Source: JAPXRI01 sp033813635 | GTDB lineage: Bacteria > Bacillota > Clostridia > Oscillospirales > QAMX01 | NCBI GenBank assembly: GCA_033813635.1 | Contig: JAPXRI010000011.1 | Span: 1-64,000 of the forward strand | Direction of reading: 5' to 3' | Length of the DNA: 64,000 nt | Shown: in pieces, positions 53,732-63,162 of the stretch | Layout of the letters: each line of letters opens with the position of its first letter | How positions within the stretch are numbered: the stretch's first letter is position 1 | Notes under the pieces: generated by a model | Database searches by the model: none | Seen by the model: only the letters and a program-made list of their open reading frames with translations | What the model was told of the DNA's origin: nothing | Made by a program: the position numbers and the translations under genes

Positions 53732-55759
53732 TTAATCCAGCTTCGCGTATACCACCGTCTGCGCCGTGAGCTTCAGAGTCAGCTTTCCGTTTTCAAAGGA
53801 CGCGTCGAGCGGCATGTTAAAGCGCGGAGCGCATAGGATATGCTCGGATAAAATCTCGCAGGTCTCCTCGGCGTGCGAGAGGTTGACGGCGATCAGAACC
53901 TTCTCCGTGCCGGTTCCCTTCTGCCAGAGCCCGCTTAAAACTGCCTCGCTTTTAAACGCGCCCTTCATCGTTTCGCCCTCGATTTTTTTCGCACCGCTTT
54001 TGACATAGGGCGGTCTCAAGAGCCTTCCGTAGAGGAGATAATCCTTAAGCGCTTCCCTGGTCTTTACGATGGCGTTGTAAAAACCTCTGTTTTTCAGGTT
54101 CAGGTATCTGTTCGGGTTTATCCAGCCGAGCTGCTCTCCCCATAAAAGAGACTGCGCGGCGACCGCGAACAAGACATCCTCGTCCGCCATATTGTAGCAG
54201 CGGCCGAATGCGATCATGTGCCTGCCATAAACCGCCGTAAAGGCCGGAACCTGCCCGTCAAATACGGAGTCCCATGACAGATATCCCTGAAACATGTCGA
54301 CAAACGGCTCAGCCGTGGATTCGGTCGTCAGTGCGGACCCGGCCGGCACCGCCTTCCTTACCTGCTCTAACAGCCTGTGATACTCCTTAACCCACCAGCG
54401 GCCTCCGCCAACGGGATGCCCGTGGGTCTCGTCATAACAGAGTACCGGCGGAGCCGAGGCGATCTGGTCTACGTAGACAGCGTCGACGCCGACCTCGTTA
54501 AGCAGCCTGTCGATGACCTCCTTTTGCTTATTGACCCACACGGGGGATGACGGGCACATGACTGCGAGCTTCACCGGGCTGCCGTCCTCCTCCTTCGAGC
54601 CGTAGAACTCGGTAACGGGTTCGCCTGCGGTGTCCTTCGTGGCTCCTTTCCTTGCGACGGTCGAGAACTGATAATCCCGCGTCTTCATGTCGCGCGTATC
54701 CCAGAGCCTTCCGTTGATATAGGGCATCACCCTTATTCCGGCCTCCTGAAGCCTTTTAAAGCTGTCCAGAAAGCATTTTTTCGCAGGGAAATAGTGCGGG
54801 TAATCATTGTCAAACGGTATCTCGTGCCAGACATACAGGTGTAGCGAAGAGGTGCAGCCGAGCTCCTTTTGCGCTTTCAGCAGGTTTTCGACATAGCTTT
54901 CGTCGTCTCCCACCGAGCATAGCCACCAGTTAGCGGTATTTTGCATCCATTCCGGTACGTCTATCCTTAAGCCGTTTTTCACCGGGGAGAGCCATGAGGC
55001 TTCGGCTTCTACGAATGCGGAATAAATCATCGCCGCGTCGTACCAATCGCCCTTAAAAGCCCTGACCGCAAGGCGTCCGGGCAGCATCTGAGAGTTCCCG
55101 GGGATCCCCGCGTTTTCGCAGAAAAACACCGCATAAAGCCTCAAAACCGGGCTGTCCTTCTCTTTCGCGTAGGAGAAAATCTTGTACGAGGCGTCGGGAT
55201 CATGGACGCCGTAATAGACGCTCTCCCCCGTCGACTCGTCCGTGACCGCCATAAATTGCATGCCTGCGGCGCTGGCCGGGTACTGGTCCCTCGGGTCGGC
55301 TTCTTTTCCGGCTAATTCGCGGAGCAGCGCACCGCTTCCGTGTGGGTGGAAGAGACAGGTGTCCACGTCAACCTGATAGTAGAGATTGGGGTATTCTAGC
55401 GAGACAACGCCGTATCTCGCGCTTTCGTTTAAAAACTCAGCCGTGAATTCGACCGCGTCGTTTTCCTCAGCGCAGCGGGCGGTCAGCATGACCGTCAGGC
55501 CGCAGTCACCGGATCTCAGCGTGATAATACCCTCTTCACCGTGCCGCTCGGCACTCACCGCATCCCAGCCTTCCGCCGAAGTCATCTCGATCTCTTCCCG
55601 GCTTTCCGAATCCCGGAGAGTCAACCTAAAAACCGGCGTCCGATAGTCCCCGTCAACGTTGGCGTTCTTTCCGAATGCGGAAAGCTCCGCACCGCTGTTG
55701 TCATACAGGATTTTTAAGGAAAGTCTGCCTGACGCTATGACGAATGTCTTTTCCTTCAT
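53732..55759 (-). CDS. Putative TIM-barrel glycoside hydrolase (DUF6259-like)
   Basis: A 675-aa protein. The N-terminal beta-sandwich (residues ~1-260) is followed by a TIM barrel with LHLYVWHEIPFDNDYPHYFPAK, VMPYINGRLWDTRD, GVDAVYVDQIASAPPVLCYD and ALTTESTAEPFVDMFQGYLSWD, and then a small beta C-terminal domain. The layout resembles DUF6259-containing putative glycosidases. The Asp of YVDQI and the Glu of TTESTAE are candidate catalytic residues (inference). No signal peptide. GGAGTAAGG precedes the ATG. It is the last gene of a five-gene minus-strand cluster. Confidence 0.6.
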   Translation of the reverse strand: MKEKTFVIASGRLSLKILYDNSGAELSAFGKNANVDGDYRTPVFRLTLRDSESREEIEMTSAEGWDAVSAERHGEEGIITLRSGDCGLTVMLTARCAEENDAVEFTAEFLNESARYGVVSLEYPNLYYQVDVDTCLFHPHGSGALLRELAGKEADPRDQYPASAAGMQFMAVTDESTGESVYYGVHDPDASYKIFSYAKEKDSPVLRLYAVFFCENAGIPGNSQMLPGRLAVRAFKGDWYDAAMIYSAFVEAEASWLSPVKNGLRIDVPEWMQNTANWWLCSVGDDESYVENLLKAQKELGCTSSLHLYVWHEIPFDNDYPHYFPAKKCFLDSFKRLQEAGIRVMPYINGRLWDTRDMKTRDYQFSTVARKGATKDTAGEPVTEFYGSKEEDGSPVKLAVMCPSSPVWVNKQKEVIDRLLNEVGVDAVYVDQIASAPPVLCYDETHGHPVGGGRWWVKEYHRLLEQVRKAVPAGSALTTESTAEPFVDMFQGYLSWDSVFDGQVPAFTAVYGRHMIAFGRCYNMADEDVLFAVAAQSLLWGEQLGWINPNRYLNLKNRGFYNAIVKTREALKDYLLYGRLLRPPYVKSGAKKIEGETMKGAFKSEAVLSGLWQKGTGTEKVLIAVNLSHAEETCEILSEHILCAPRFNMPLDASFENGKLTLKLTAQTVVYAKLD

Positions 55760-55788
55760 ATCTGCCTTACTCCATTTCCTTGAATTTT

Positions 55789-57654
55789 TTATTCTATATA
55801 CGCGGTCAGTCTGCCGATAGCGTATTTTCCGCTTAATGGTTTTAATCTTATGCCGTGCGGCCCGTAGGGAAGCCGCGGGGAGACGTACAATGCTCCCGGA
55901 TTTTCGGTATTTTTGCTGCTGTAATCTATTTCTCCCTCTTTATTGCCGTCGATAATAACCTCAGCCCTGCCGAGCCCGGGAATTTTCGGGGCATCAAGTT
56001 CAAAACGTGCGCAGTACACGTTCCATTTTACCGTTGTTCCGGCCGAGCCGAGGTATGTGCCGTCAGGAAGCGCCTCAAAATCCTTTTCCCTCTGCCCGGC
56101 GCCCAAAATCGCCTCTTTTGCGCTGTAGACAAGCCTAAGTCCGTATTTTTTTCCGCATATATCGAAGCTTTTGCAGGTAATAACGGTAAACTCATGGGCT
56201 ATAAGCGCGACCGGCGACGCTTCCGGCGCGGGCGGTAGACTGGAGGTGAGCTTCGCGTCGCCGTTTGCGCTGACCGCGATGTGTTCGCCGTTCCTTTCTA
56301 TGCTGACCTTTTTAATATCGCTATCCGATTCTAGTTCCCTTTGCGTATGGACAAGGCCGTTTTCATCGACGGATATCAGCGAGAGCGTGTTATTCTCTAT
56401 TCTTACCGCGTTATAATTGTATAAAGCCGCGTTGTCCGGCGAAGCGTCTGAGGAAACCCTGTCCGGACCGAGAACGCCGCGATAGTCGAACGCTATTTCG
56501 GCGCAGCCGGAGAGTAAAAAATCCGCTTCCAGCGTAAAATCACGGTATCCCCGAAGAAGCGGGGAAACGGATTTTCCGCCGTGCCCCGAAAGAGTAAAAC
56601 CGTCGGATATCGGCTCGTCCCAGCGGCGGGAAGCGGTCGAGATCACACCGTACCCGCGGTCGTCGCGCGAGGGGTAAATCACGTAAAACCGACCGCCTTC
56701 GACAAAGCCGCTTATCGTCTGGCCCCAGATTCCGAAGCGCTCCTCCGGAACAGGCCGCGAATGCCATACGTTCCCGTCCGAGACCAGCCGCCACGCCTCC
56801 GGCTGATGCGCTTTTTCAAGCTCTGCCGCGAAAACGCACTGGTAATTCCTGTTCCTTGCCACCGATGTAGCCGGGGCGTAGACCGTATCTCCCACAACGA
56901 AGCAGGGGTAGAACTCGAGAAGCGGCGGGTAGTATTCGTTCCTGTCTGGCGACAAAAGCAGCTTCGGCTCGCTCCACTCCCCCTCCGAATCACTCGCCGT
57001 AAGACATGAAAGCCCCCAGGCGAAATACTCTCCCGAGTCGCAGAGTGCAAGCGACAGGTAATCGTTCTTCCGCGGAATGACCGTCGCGGCGTAAAGCCTT
57101 GAAAAGCGTCCGAGCTTTCCGCGAAGAGCCTCGTTTGAAATATAGGGGTTTTTAACTCTTGTGAAGGGCCCCGCCGGATTCGAAGCCCAGGCGATCGCCG
57201 AACCGGAATCCATACCTTTAGCGCCTGTATGCGCCGTTTTCCAAGAATAGTTATTTGTGCACCAGTCATAGGTCAGCAGGTATTTCTTTTGTTTCTCATC
57301 GTAGAAAATGACCGCGTCCGGAAAATGGTCGGAGGGCACAGCATGGCCGTCGAACCGAAAGCCCTTCTCAAAGCCTTCTCCTAGGCACACCCAGTTTTTT
57401 CCCTTGTCGGCGGAGCGGTAGATGATAAAATGGCTCGGCGCGTCCGGATCTACCCGGTAACCCTCGGGGTAAAGCCCGGCGTAGAGATACCATATACCGT
57501 CAAAGTCCGCGAAAAGAGAGCCGTTGACCGCCCATTCAAAGGGCGGAGATGAACGATGTATTGTTCCGGTTTTCTCGAACGCGTCGAACGACGGGTCGCC
57601 GATAATCGGGTGCCGCAGCCAATGCGCCGCGTTTGCTTTTTTCGCGTAATCCAT
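55789..57654 (-). CDS. Five-bladed beta-propeller glycosidase-like protein (GH43/GH32 superfamily)
   Basis: A 621-aa protein. The N-terminal ~370 aa carry repeated propeller blades (WYLYAGLYPEGY, HFIIYRSADKGKNWVCLGEG, FPDAVIFYDEKQKKYLLTYDW, KNDYLSLALCDSGEYF), typical of the GH43/GH32/GH68 fold. The C-terminal part (FTLEADFLLSGCAEIAFDYRG.., a LamG-like sandwich) resembles GH32-like modules. No signal peptide. Substrate unknown. GAGGGGAG is upstream of the ATG; 12 nt separate it from the GH2 gene. Confidence 0.65.
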   Translation of the reverse strand: MDYAKKANAAHWLRHPIIGDPSFDAFEKTGTIHRSSPPFEWAVNGSLFADFDGIWYLYAGLYPEGYRVDPDAPSHFIIYRSADKGKNWVCLGEGFEKGFRFDGHAVPSDHFPDAVIFYDEKQKKYLLTYDWCTNNYSWKTAHTGAKGMDSGSAIAWASNPAGPFTRVKNPYISNEALRGKLGRFSRLYAATVIPRKNDYLSLALCDSGEYFAWGLSCLTASDSEGEWSEPKLLLSPDRNEYYPPLLEFYPCFVVGDTVYAPATSVARNRNYQCVFAAELEKAHQPEAWRLVSDGNVWHSRPVPEERFGIWGQTISGFVEGGRFYVIYPSRDDRGYGVISTASRRWDEPISDGFTLSGHGGKSVSPLLRGYRDFTLEADFLLSGCAEIAFDYRGVLGPDRVSSDASPDNAALYNYNAVRIENNTLSLISVDENGLVHTQRELESDSDIKKVSIERNGEHIAVSANGDAKLTSSLPPAPEASPVALIAHEFTVITCKSFDICGKKYGLRLVYSAKEAILGAGQREKDFEALPDGTYLGSAGTTVKWNVYCARFELDAPKIPGLGRAEVIIDGNKEGEIDYSSKNTENPGALYVSPRLPYGPHGIRLKPLSGKYAIGRLTAYIE

Positions 57655-57666
57655 AACCCGCTCCCC

Positions 57667-60470
57667 TCAGAGGTAATGCCTGGTTATGTTTAAAAGCAGA
57701 ATATCGGCGGCAGGGTTTTTTCCGAGGTTAGGAAGAATATCAAGCGTATTGAATACTAGCTTGCCTTTTCCGAATCCGTATTCGCATATCACTGGCCCGC
57801 CGAGATACCCGCCCGGCACCGGCTGCCCTACACCGAAGGCCGCGCAGAGCGTATTGTCCGGAGTCTTCACACCGCTTAAAAATTTTGACGGAAATAGCGT
57901 ATCGTAGAAGTCCGCTTCCATCAGAGCGCCTGGTTTCAGCCCGGCAAATACGGGGTGATTTTTCGTCACGCCGTCGAGGTGGTAGAGCCAATTGTTGTAT
58001 TTTTCGAGCTTTCCGCCGCAAAGCATCGGAAATATTTCGAGAACTCCGGTATCGGAAAGTATATCTGGGTCCAGAAAAACCACCGTTCCGCCATTTTTCG
58101 CTCTGTCCAGAAGCTCTTCGGTATCCTCCTTGCAGGCGCAGCCCGCGAGCGTTAACGGCGAGGGACCGTCCGTATAGACGCCCTTGCTCGCTAGAAAAGC
58201 CGAAACGCTTAAATCTATGCCTGAGATTGAAACGGTGATATCCTGTGAAAGAGCGTCCGGATCGGAGACATAGAGCTTTTGCCTGCCGCCTCGCGGCGCG
58301 CCGCCCGAGAGAAGCGTCGCCGCGAACTCGTACTCGCCGGGGTCGTCAATTACGATATTCTCCGTTAAAACGGAGACAGCCAGCGGCGGCATGCCGCCGC
58401 AATAGTTTTCGGGCAGCGTGATCTCGCAATCCTTTTGCCAGACAAAACCGTTTCTTCCTCTGATTCTGAAAGCCGCGGGATATTTTCCGGGTTTCAGAAC
58501 GTCCTCGTTTGCCAGCACCGCCTCTATTCTAAACGGTTTTCTTGCGTAAACGTGATTTTTTTCGCAAAAAAGGCACCATCTGAGCGGCGCGAGACCCTCG
58601 GGGAGCACGTCGCCGATGCCGGGCTTAATGATCCGCCAGTAGGTCCAGAGCCCTTCTCCGGTCAGCCCGTGATCTAGAAGCCCCGTGATGTTGTACCCGC
58701 AGATCCTCGGGTTCGAGCGTACGGTATCGAAGTTGATCTGCCTCAGCCTGCACTGCGCTGCCATCGAGGCGGTCAGAAAATCCTCGGCGAAGCTGTATAC
58801 ACCGTCAAAGCCGAGGTTTTTCCAGTCCAGTTCAAAGCGTTCGGCCATCGAGCGGTATAATGACGCGTCCTCCCCGTCGGAGCGATACCCGTTTTCCGCG
58901 AATTTCCGGTATTCCTCGAAGACATTGTTCTGGCTTGCATGCCCGTATTCGGAAATGAAGACGGGTTTTTCATCCGGCGAACGGCTGAGGTTCCGGATAA
59001 AAGCCGTAGCTTCGGGTGTCTGCGGCAGCCACGGGTAGATATGCACATCCCCCATTCCTTCGATGTAGGCCAGCTGCATATTTTTTTCTCAATAACGACA
59101 TCCGGTCCCTCGGAGGCCCACTGATACTCCCAGACCGCGCTCCCCGGATTCGACACCGAGCCCGTTTTATGCTCGGCGTCCCATCTGCCGCTGGAGAGGA
59201 TGACGAGGCGGATATCGTCGAGCGCACGCAGCTCCGGCAAGAAGTCCCTCGCGTGCCGGTAGACCGGGCCGTCGAAGGTCTCGTTAAGAAGTCCCCACAT
59301 CGCCACCGACGGGTGGTTGCGGTCTCTCAGAATCATCGCTTTGACCGCGCGGTCATAGCGCTCCCCCATTTTGTCGGACTCGCCTAAAAGCCATGCAGCG
59401 CTGCACTCCTCGTACACAAGCAGCCCGAGCTCGTCGCAGAAATCCAGCTGTTCCGGCAGCGCGACGCCCGAGATAAAGCGCACCGCGTTCAGTCCGAGGG
59501 CCTTTGCGTACACCAGATCTTTCCGGACCATCTCCGGGTCCCGGCTCATCAGAATGCCCACCGGCATGTGGTTTCCGGTGTGTGAGCTTTTCAGGAAAAT
59601 ACGTTTTCCGTTCAGAAAGAAATATCCGTTTTTCACGCGGAAATCCCGGAATCCGAAGCGGAGGCGTCTGCAGTCCTCGCTTAAGTCCGCGGAGAGCGAT
59701 ATTTCGGCGAGGTATAAAAACGGGTCCGCAAAGCTCCAGCAGCGGTGATTCTCAATTTTTTCAGATAAAACGATTTTCGTCTCACCGGGGGCAAGCTCGG
59801 CATCATAGCCAAACGATGTGACCGAATATCCGCTCCTGTTTTCGCTCAAATTAACCTTAATCTGACCTAAAACGGGCGAATATTTCCCGTTTTGCACCGT
59901 AATTTCAACGCTCAAAAGCCCGGTTTCGCAGTCCGGCTTCAGAAAAACGTCGGTTATCCGCACCTCCGGCACCGTATAGAGCTCGACTGACTGCATTATT
60001 CCGCCGACGTCGAGCGTACTGCCCGGCATGTATGTCTTGTTTACCTTGTTTCTGTGCGCGGTCTCGGAGAGCGTTATTCCGTCTATCCTGCGCTCGTCCG
60101 GCACCAGCACGCGGACCGCCAGATAGTTGCTTTCACTTAATATCCCGGTCACGTCGAACGAAAACGCCTCTTCCCCGTCCTCGTGAAGGCCGAGATAGGT
60201 TTCGTTCAGCCACACCTCGCAAAGGTAGTCCACCGCGTTGAATTTTAAAATGCTGCGAGAGTTTTCGCGGGGCGAGAGCCTGTTTTCAAACGAGAGGAAA
60301 TACCATGCAACCCCGTCATAATAAGGGAATACCTCCTGTATCACGGCGGGTACTGTGATATCCTTTTTTTCAATGCGCTTATCTTTTCTGAAAAAGTCCG
60401 TACGGCCCGTGTTATCCGGGTCGACGGCGATCTGCCACAGTCCGTCAAGCCTTTGATGATTAATTCCCAT
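57667..60470 (-). CDS. Glycoside hydrolase family 2-type enzyme, interrupted by a frameshift at an A7 run
   Basis: The upstream frame (60470 to about 59088) has the GH2 sugar-binding, immunoglobulin-like and barrel domains, with the acid/base motif MWGLLNETFDG (Asn396-Glu397). The downstream frame (from about 59087 to 57667) continues with YIEGMGDVHIYPWLPQTPEA and the nucleophile motif PVFISEYGHAS. A -1 shift (or one extra A) at the seven-A run 59081-59087 joins them into one 934-aa protein. The C-terminal region carries a glutamine-amidotransferase-like domain. Neither frame alone has both catalytic residues. The gene is a sequencing artefact, a fresh pseudogene, or uses slippage. No signal peptide; AAAGGAG precedes the ATG. 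Confidence 0.8.
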
Positions 60471-60493
60471 ATCTGTTTCTCCTTTGATTTTCG

Positions 60494-63136
60494 CTACCTC
60501 CGCCCGCCGTACATGCGCGGGAGGCCGAGGGACGTTATGCCGAGGAATTTCGGAGCGCTGTTCTCACGGTATTCCTTCTCCTCGACAGTCCAGTCCTCGG
60601 GCGCAGTTTCGTCTTCGACGAGAAGATACAGTCCGCCGGGCGAGGTCGGGAATTTCAGCGCGGTTTCGCCCGACGAGAGCGCTTTCCTTTCCGGCTTTAT
60701 TTCGATGAAACGGCTGTTTTTCACCTGATAGACGACGCCGTTTGTAAACGGGTCGACGATCTCGCAGCCGTTTCCGAATTTTGAGAAAATCGCCGCGAAA
60801 ACCGCTCTGCCGTTTTCGGCTTTTGCGTTTACCTCAAAGCCGCCGGCCGCGAGGAGGCGGAATTCATCGTTTGCGTTCTCGGGAACGGCCGGAAACAGAC
60901 GGATCACGCCGTCAAAGCTTTGCAGAAGCGATTCGTTTATCGCACAGGACGCTATCGGCATCGACTCGTTGTCGAAATGTCTGAACCAGCCCATCTCGCA
61001 TAAAAACTTCTCATCGGAGTTGATGATTTTGATCTCCGAGATATGTTCCTCGGTGTGCTTGGCGTCGTAGGGGCCGTAGAAGCCAAAGCCGTTGACATAA
61101 CACTGCCAAGTCGAGACAAAGCCGCGAAGCGTCTCCGTAAGCTCGCTTCTGAGTCCGAGCCTCGCCATCGCGATCGGGTACGGGCACCAGCCCATGCAGC
61201 CGGGCGAAAGCTCCGGGCTGCGCGGGCCGGTCTGGATATGCGCCTTCGGGTGCGCGAGCACCTGATTGACGGCCGCGTCGAAAACCGGCGTGCCATTATC
61301 CTTCAGCCCGATGTTTTCTGAGGGGAATACCGCGCAGAGTTCCGGGTCGGGTATGCCGTAGTAAACGTCCGTACTCCTGCCCGCGATGCGGTTTCTGACC
61401 GGATCTCCCTCATGATACCAGTCGACATAAAAGCTCCCGCTGCCGGAATGCCTCCCGGCGGATATCGCGTAATCGCCGCGGCAGGCCTCGCCCTCACCCG
61501 TCCCGCCGGAAAAGTACTTTTTTCCGTCCTTTACTGTATACTCGCTCTCTATAAGCGGCACAAGGGTGATGTCCGTGATGTTCCGACGGAGGTCCTCCCA
61601 GGCGTTTACGCAGCCGTCCCTTATCCCGAGAAGCACCGCGGCCTTAACAGCGGCCGCCGTCAGCGCTCTGGCCATCGATACGTCGGTCACCGCGTCGTTG
61701 AAAAGCGGCGAGCCCTCGTAGGTCTGAGTATTTTTGATATGATATTTTCCGTCCGCGCCTTTTTTAAAGATTTTAGCGTAATAATTTGCCGTAGCGCGCA
61801 TCACGGGCCAGACTCTGTCCCGCAAAAAATCCGTGTCCTGCGTATAAAGGTAATACCGCCAGAAATCCAGCGCGATCTGCGAGCCGGGAGTGTTGTTCCC
61901 GTCGACGCCCGTCTCGTTGTTCCCGAGCCGGTCGGCAACATCCGCGTAGAACGCGGAATCCTCGACGCCTTTTCTCTCCCTCGCGTACGCGATCGCCTTC
62001 GGCAGCTGGTTGAAACGGTAATTCAGATAGGGAATAGAAAGCTCCGGGTGATTCTGCGCGTTTAGCGGCCAGACATAGTCCTGCATGTTCCAGTGAAAGT
62101 AATAGAGCCATGGCATGAAATCTCGCTGGGTTGCCCAGATGCCGTTGCAGAAATGCGGCGGATATCTCCCTCTGGAGCCCGAATAGGCGAAATAAAGGGT
62201 CAGATACCAGATGTTTTCAAGATAATCGTCGTGGTACGCGACAAAGGATTTCGACCAGAACTCCGCCCACTCTCCCCGGTGAGCGGAAAGGATGAAGTCA
62301 AAACCGGCGGCGCCGACGCTTTTCAGCGTTTCAACGGTGAAGTCCTCGGTGTCGGCGGTCTCTTCAGTCGTCGCGGCCGCAACGGCGATAAAAAAACGGT
62401 GCGTTTTTTTCGCCGGAAGGCTGAATTTGCCGGAATGCGCGTTGACGCGCTCGGCCGAACAGTCTTCGCCGTAAAGCCGCGCGGCGGTTGAAAACGAGAG
62501 CGTATGCAGCCTTTGGTTAATCAGAATCGTGTTGTTTTCGGAGATGGCGGAGGCGGATGTACCGTCGAGACCCTCGGCGGTGTTGCCGCTCTGGTGGTCG
62601 TACCACCAGCCGTCGAAGCAGCGGCTGCCGAAGCGCTCGAAGACCGCGGAGACGGGCGCCTCCTCGTTTTGCGTTATTTCCGCGGAAAGAATAAGCGAAC
62701 GGGTTTTCGCCGATACGAACGCGAACAGCGTCACCGTTCCGAAGGGCGTTTCCGCCTTCATCTGTGCCGAGCCGTCGTAAAGCGAGATCCGGCCGTCAAA
62801 GCCCTTCAGATAGGTTTTATCGAACATCGGACAGGGCAGATCGATATAGAGCCTCGCGCAGTGGCGGAGCGTGGACAGATGGCCCTCGTCCTGATATGAG
62901 CCGCCCCGGAACGGCCTGTCCTCGTTGTCGTCCCAGAGGTCGCACTTATTTAGCGCGACGACAAGCCGGTAATTCTCGCACCACAGGACCGCGCCGAGGT
63001 CTCCGTTTCCGACGATCATCCCCTGCATCGGGTCGTGCGGCGGCGTTAGATAGACGACGTCATTTTTTGAAACCTTGCCGGAGTTTTCAAAATGCCAGCG
63101 GTTTTCAAACGGCGAAAAAGCCGAGGTTATTTTCAT
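60494..63136 (-). CDS. Glycoside hydrolase, GH95-like (alpha-fucosidase/galactosidase type, (alpha/alpha)6 barrel)
   Basis: An 880-aa protein. The N-terminal beta-sandwich opens PPHDPMQGMIVGNGDLGAVLW and contains KCDLWDDNEDRP. An (alpha/alpha)6-barrel follows with WATQRDFMPWLYYFHWNMQD, the GH95-like NMQDYVWPLNAQNHPELS and YEGSPLFNDAVTDVSMARAL. A beta C-terminal domain ends it. GH95 enzymes act on alpha-L-fucosides or alpha-L-galactosides; related families are possible. No signal peptide. GAGGGGAT lies upstream of the ATG. Confidence 0.65.
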   Translation of the reverse strand: MKITSAFSPFENRWHFENSGKVSKNDVVYLTPPHDPMQGMIVGNGDLGAVLWCENYRLVVALNKCDLWDDNEDRPFRGGSYQDEGHLSTLRHCARLYIDLPCPMFDKTYLKGFDGRISLYDGSAQMKAETPFGTVTLFAFVSAKTRSLILSAEITQNEEAPVSAVFERFGSRCFDGWWYDHQSGNTAEGLDGTSASAISENNTILINQRLHTLSFSTAARLYGEDCSAERVNAHSGKFSLPAKKTHRFFIAVAAATTEETADTEDFTVETLKSVGAAGFDFILSAHRGEWAEFWSKSFVAYHDDYLENIWYLTLYFAYSGSRGRYPPHFCNGIWATQRDFMPWLYYFHWNMQDYVWPLNAQNHPELSIPYLNYRFNQLPKAIAYARERKGVEDSAFYADVADRLGNNETGVDGNNTPGSQIALDFWRYYLYTQDTDFLRDRVWPVMRATANYYAKIFKKGADGKYHIKNTQTYEGSPLFNDAVTDVSMARALTAAAVKAAVLLGIRDGCVNAWEDLRRNITDITLVPLIESEYTVKDGKKYFSGGTGEGEACRGDYAISAGRHSGSGSFYVDWYHEGDPVRNRIAGRSTDVYYGIPDPELCAVFPSENIGLKDNGTPVFDAAVNQVLAHPKAHIQTGPRSPELSPGCMGWCPYPIAMARLGLRSELTETLRGFVSTWQCYVNGFGFYGPYDAKHTEEHISEIKIINSDEKFLCEMGWFRHFDNESMPIASCAINESLLQSFDGVIRLFPAVPENANDEFRLLAAGGFEVNAKAENGRAVFAAIFSKFGNGCEIVDPFTNGVVYQVKNSRFIEIKPERKALSSGETALKFPTSPGGLYLLVEDETAPEDWTVEEKEYRENSAPKFLGITSLGLPRMYGGRR

Positions 63137-63162
63137 GACAATCCCCTCTTTTCCTTAAAAAA

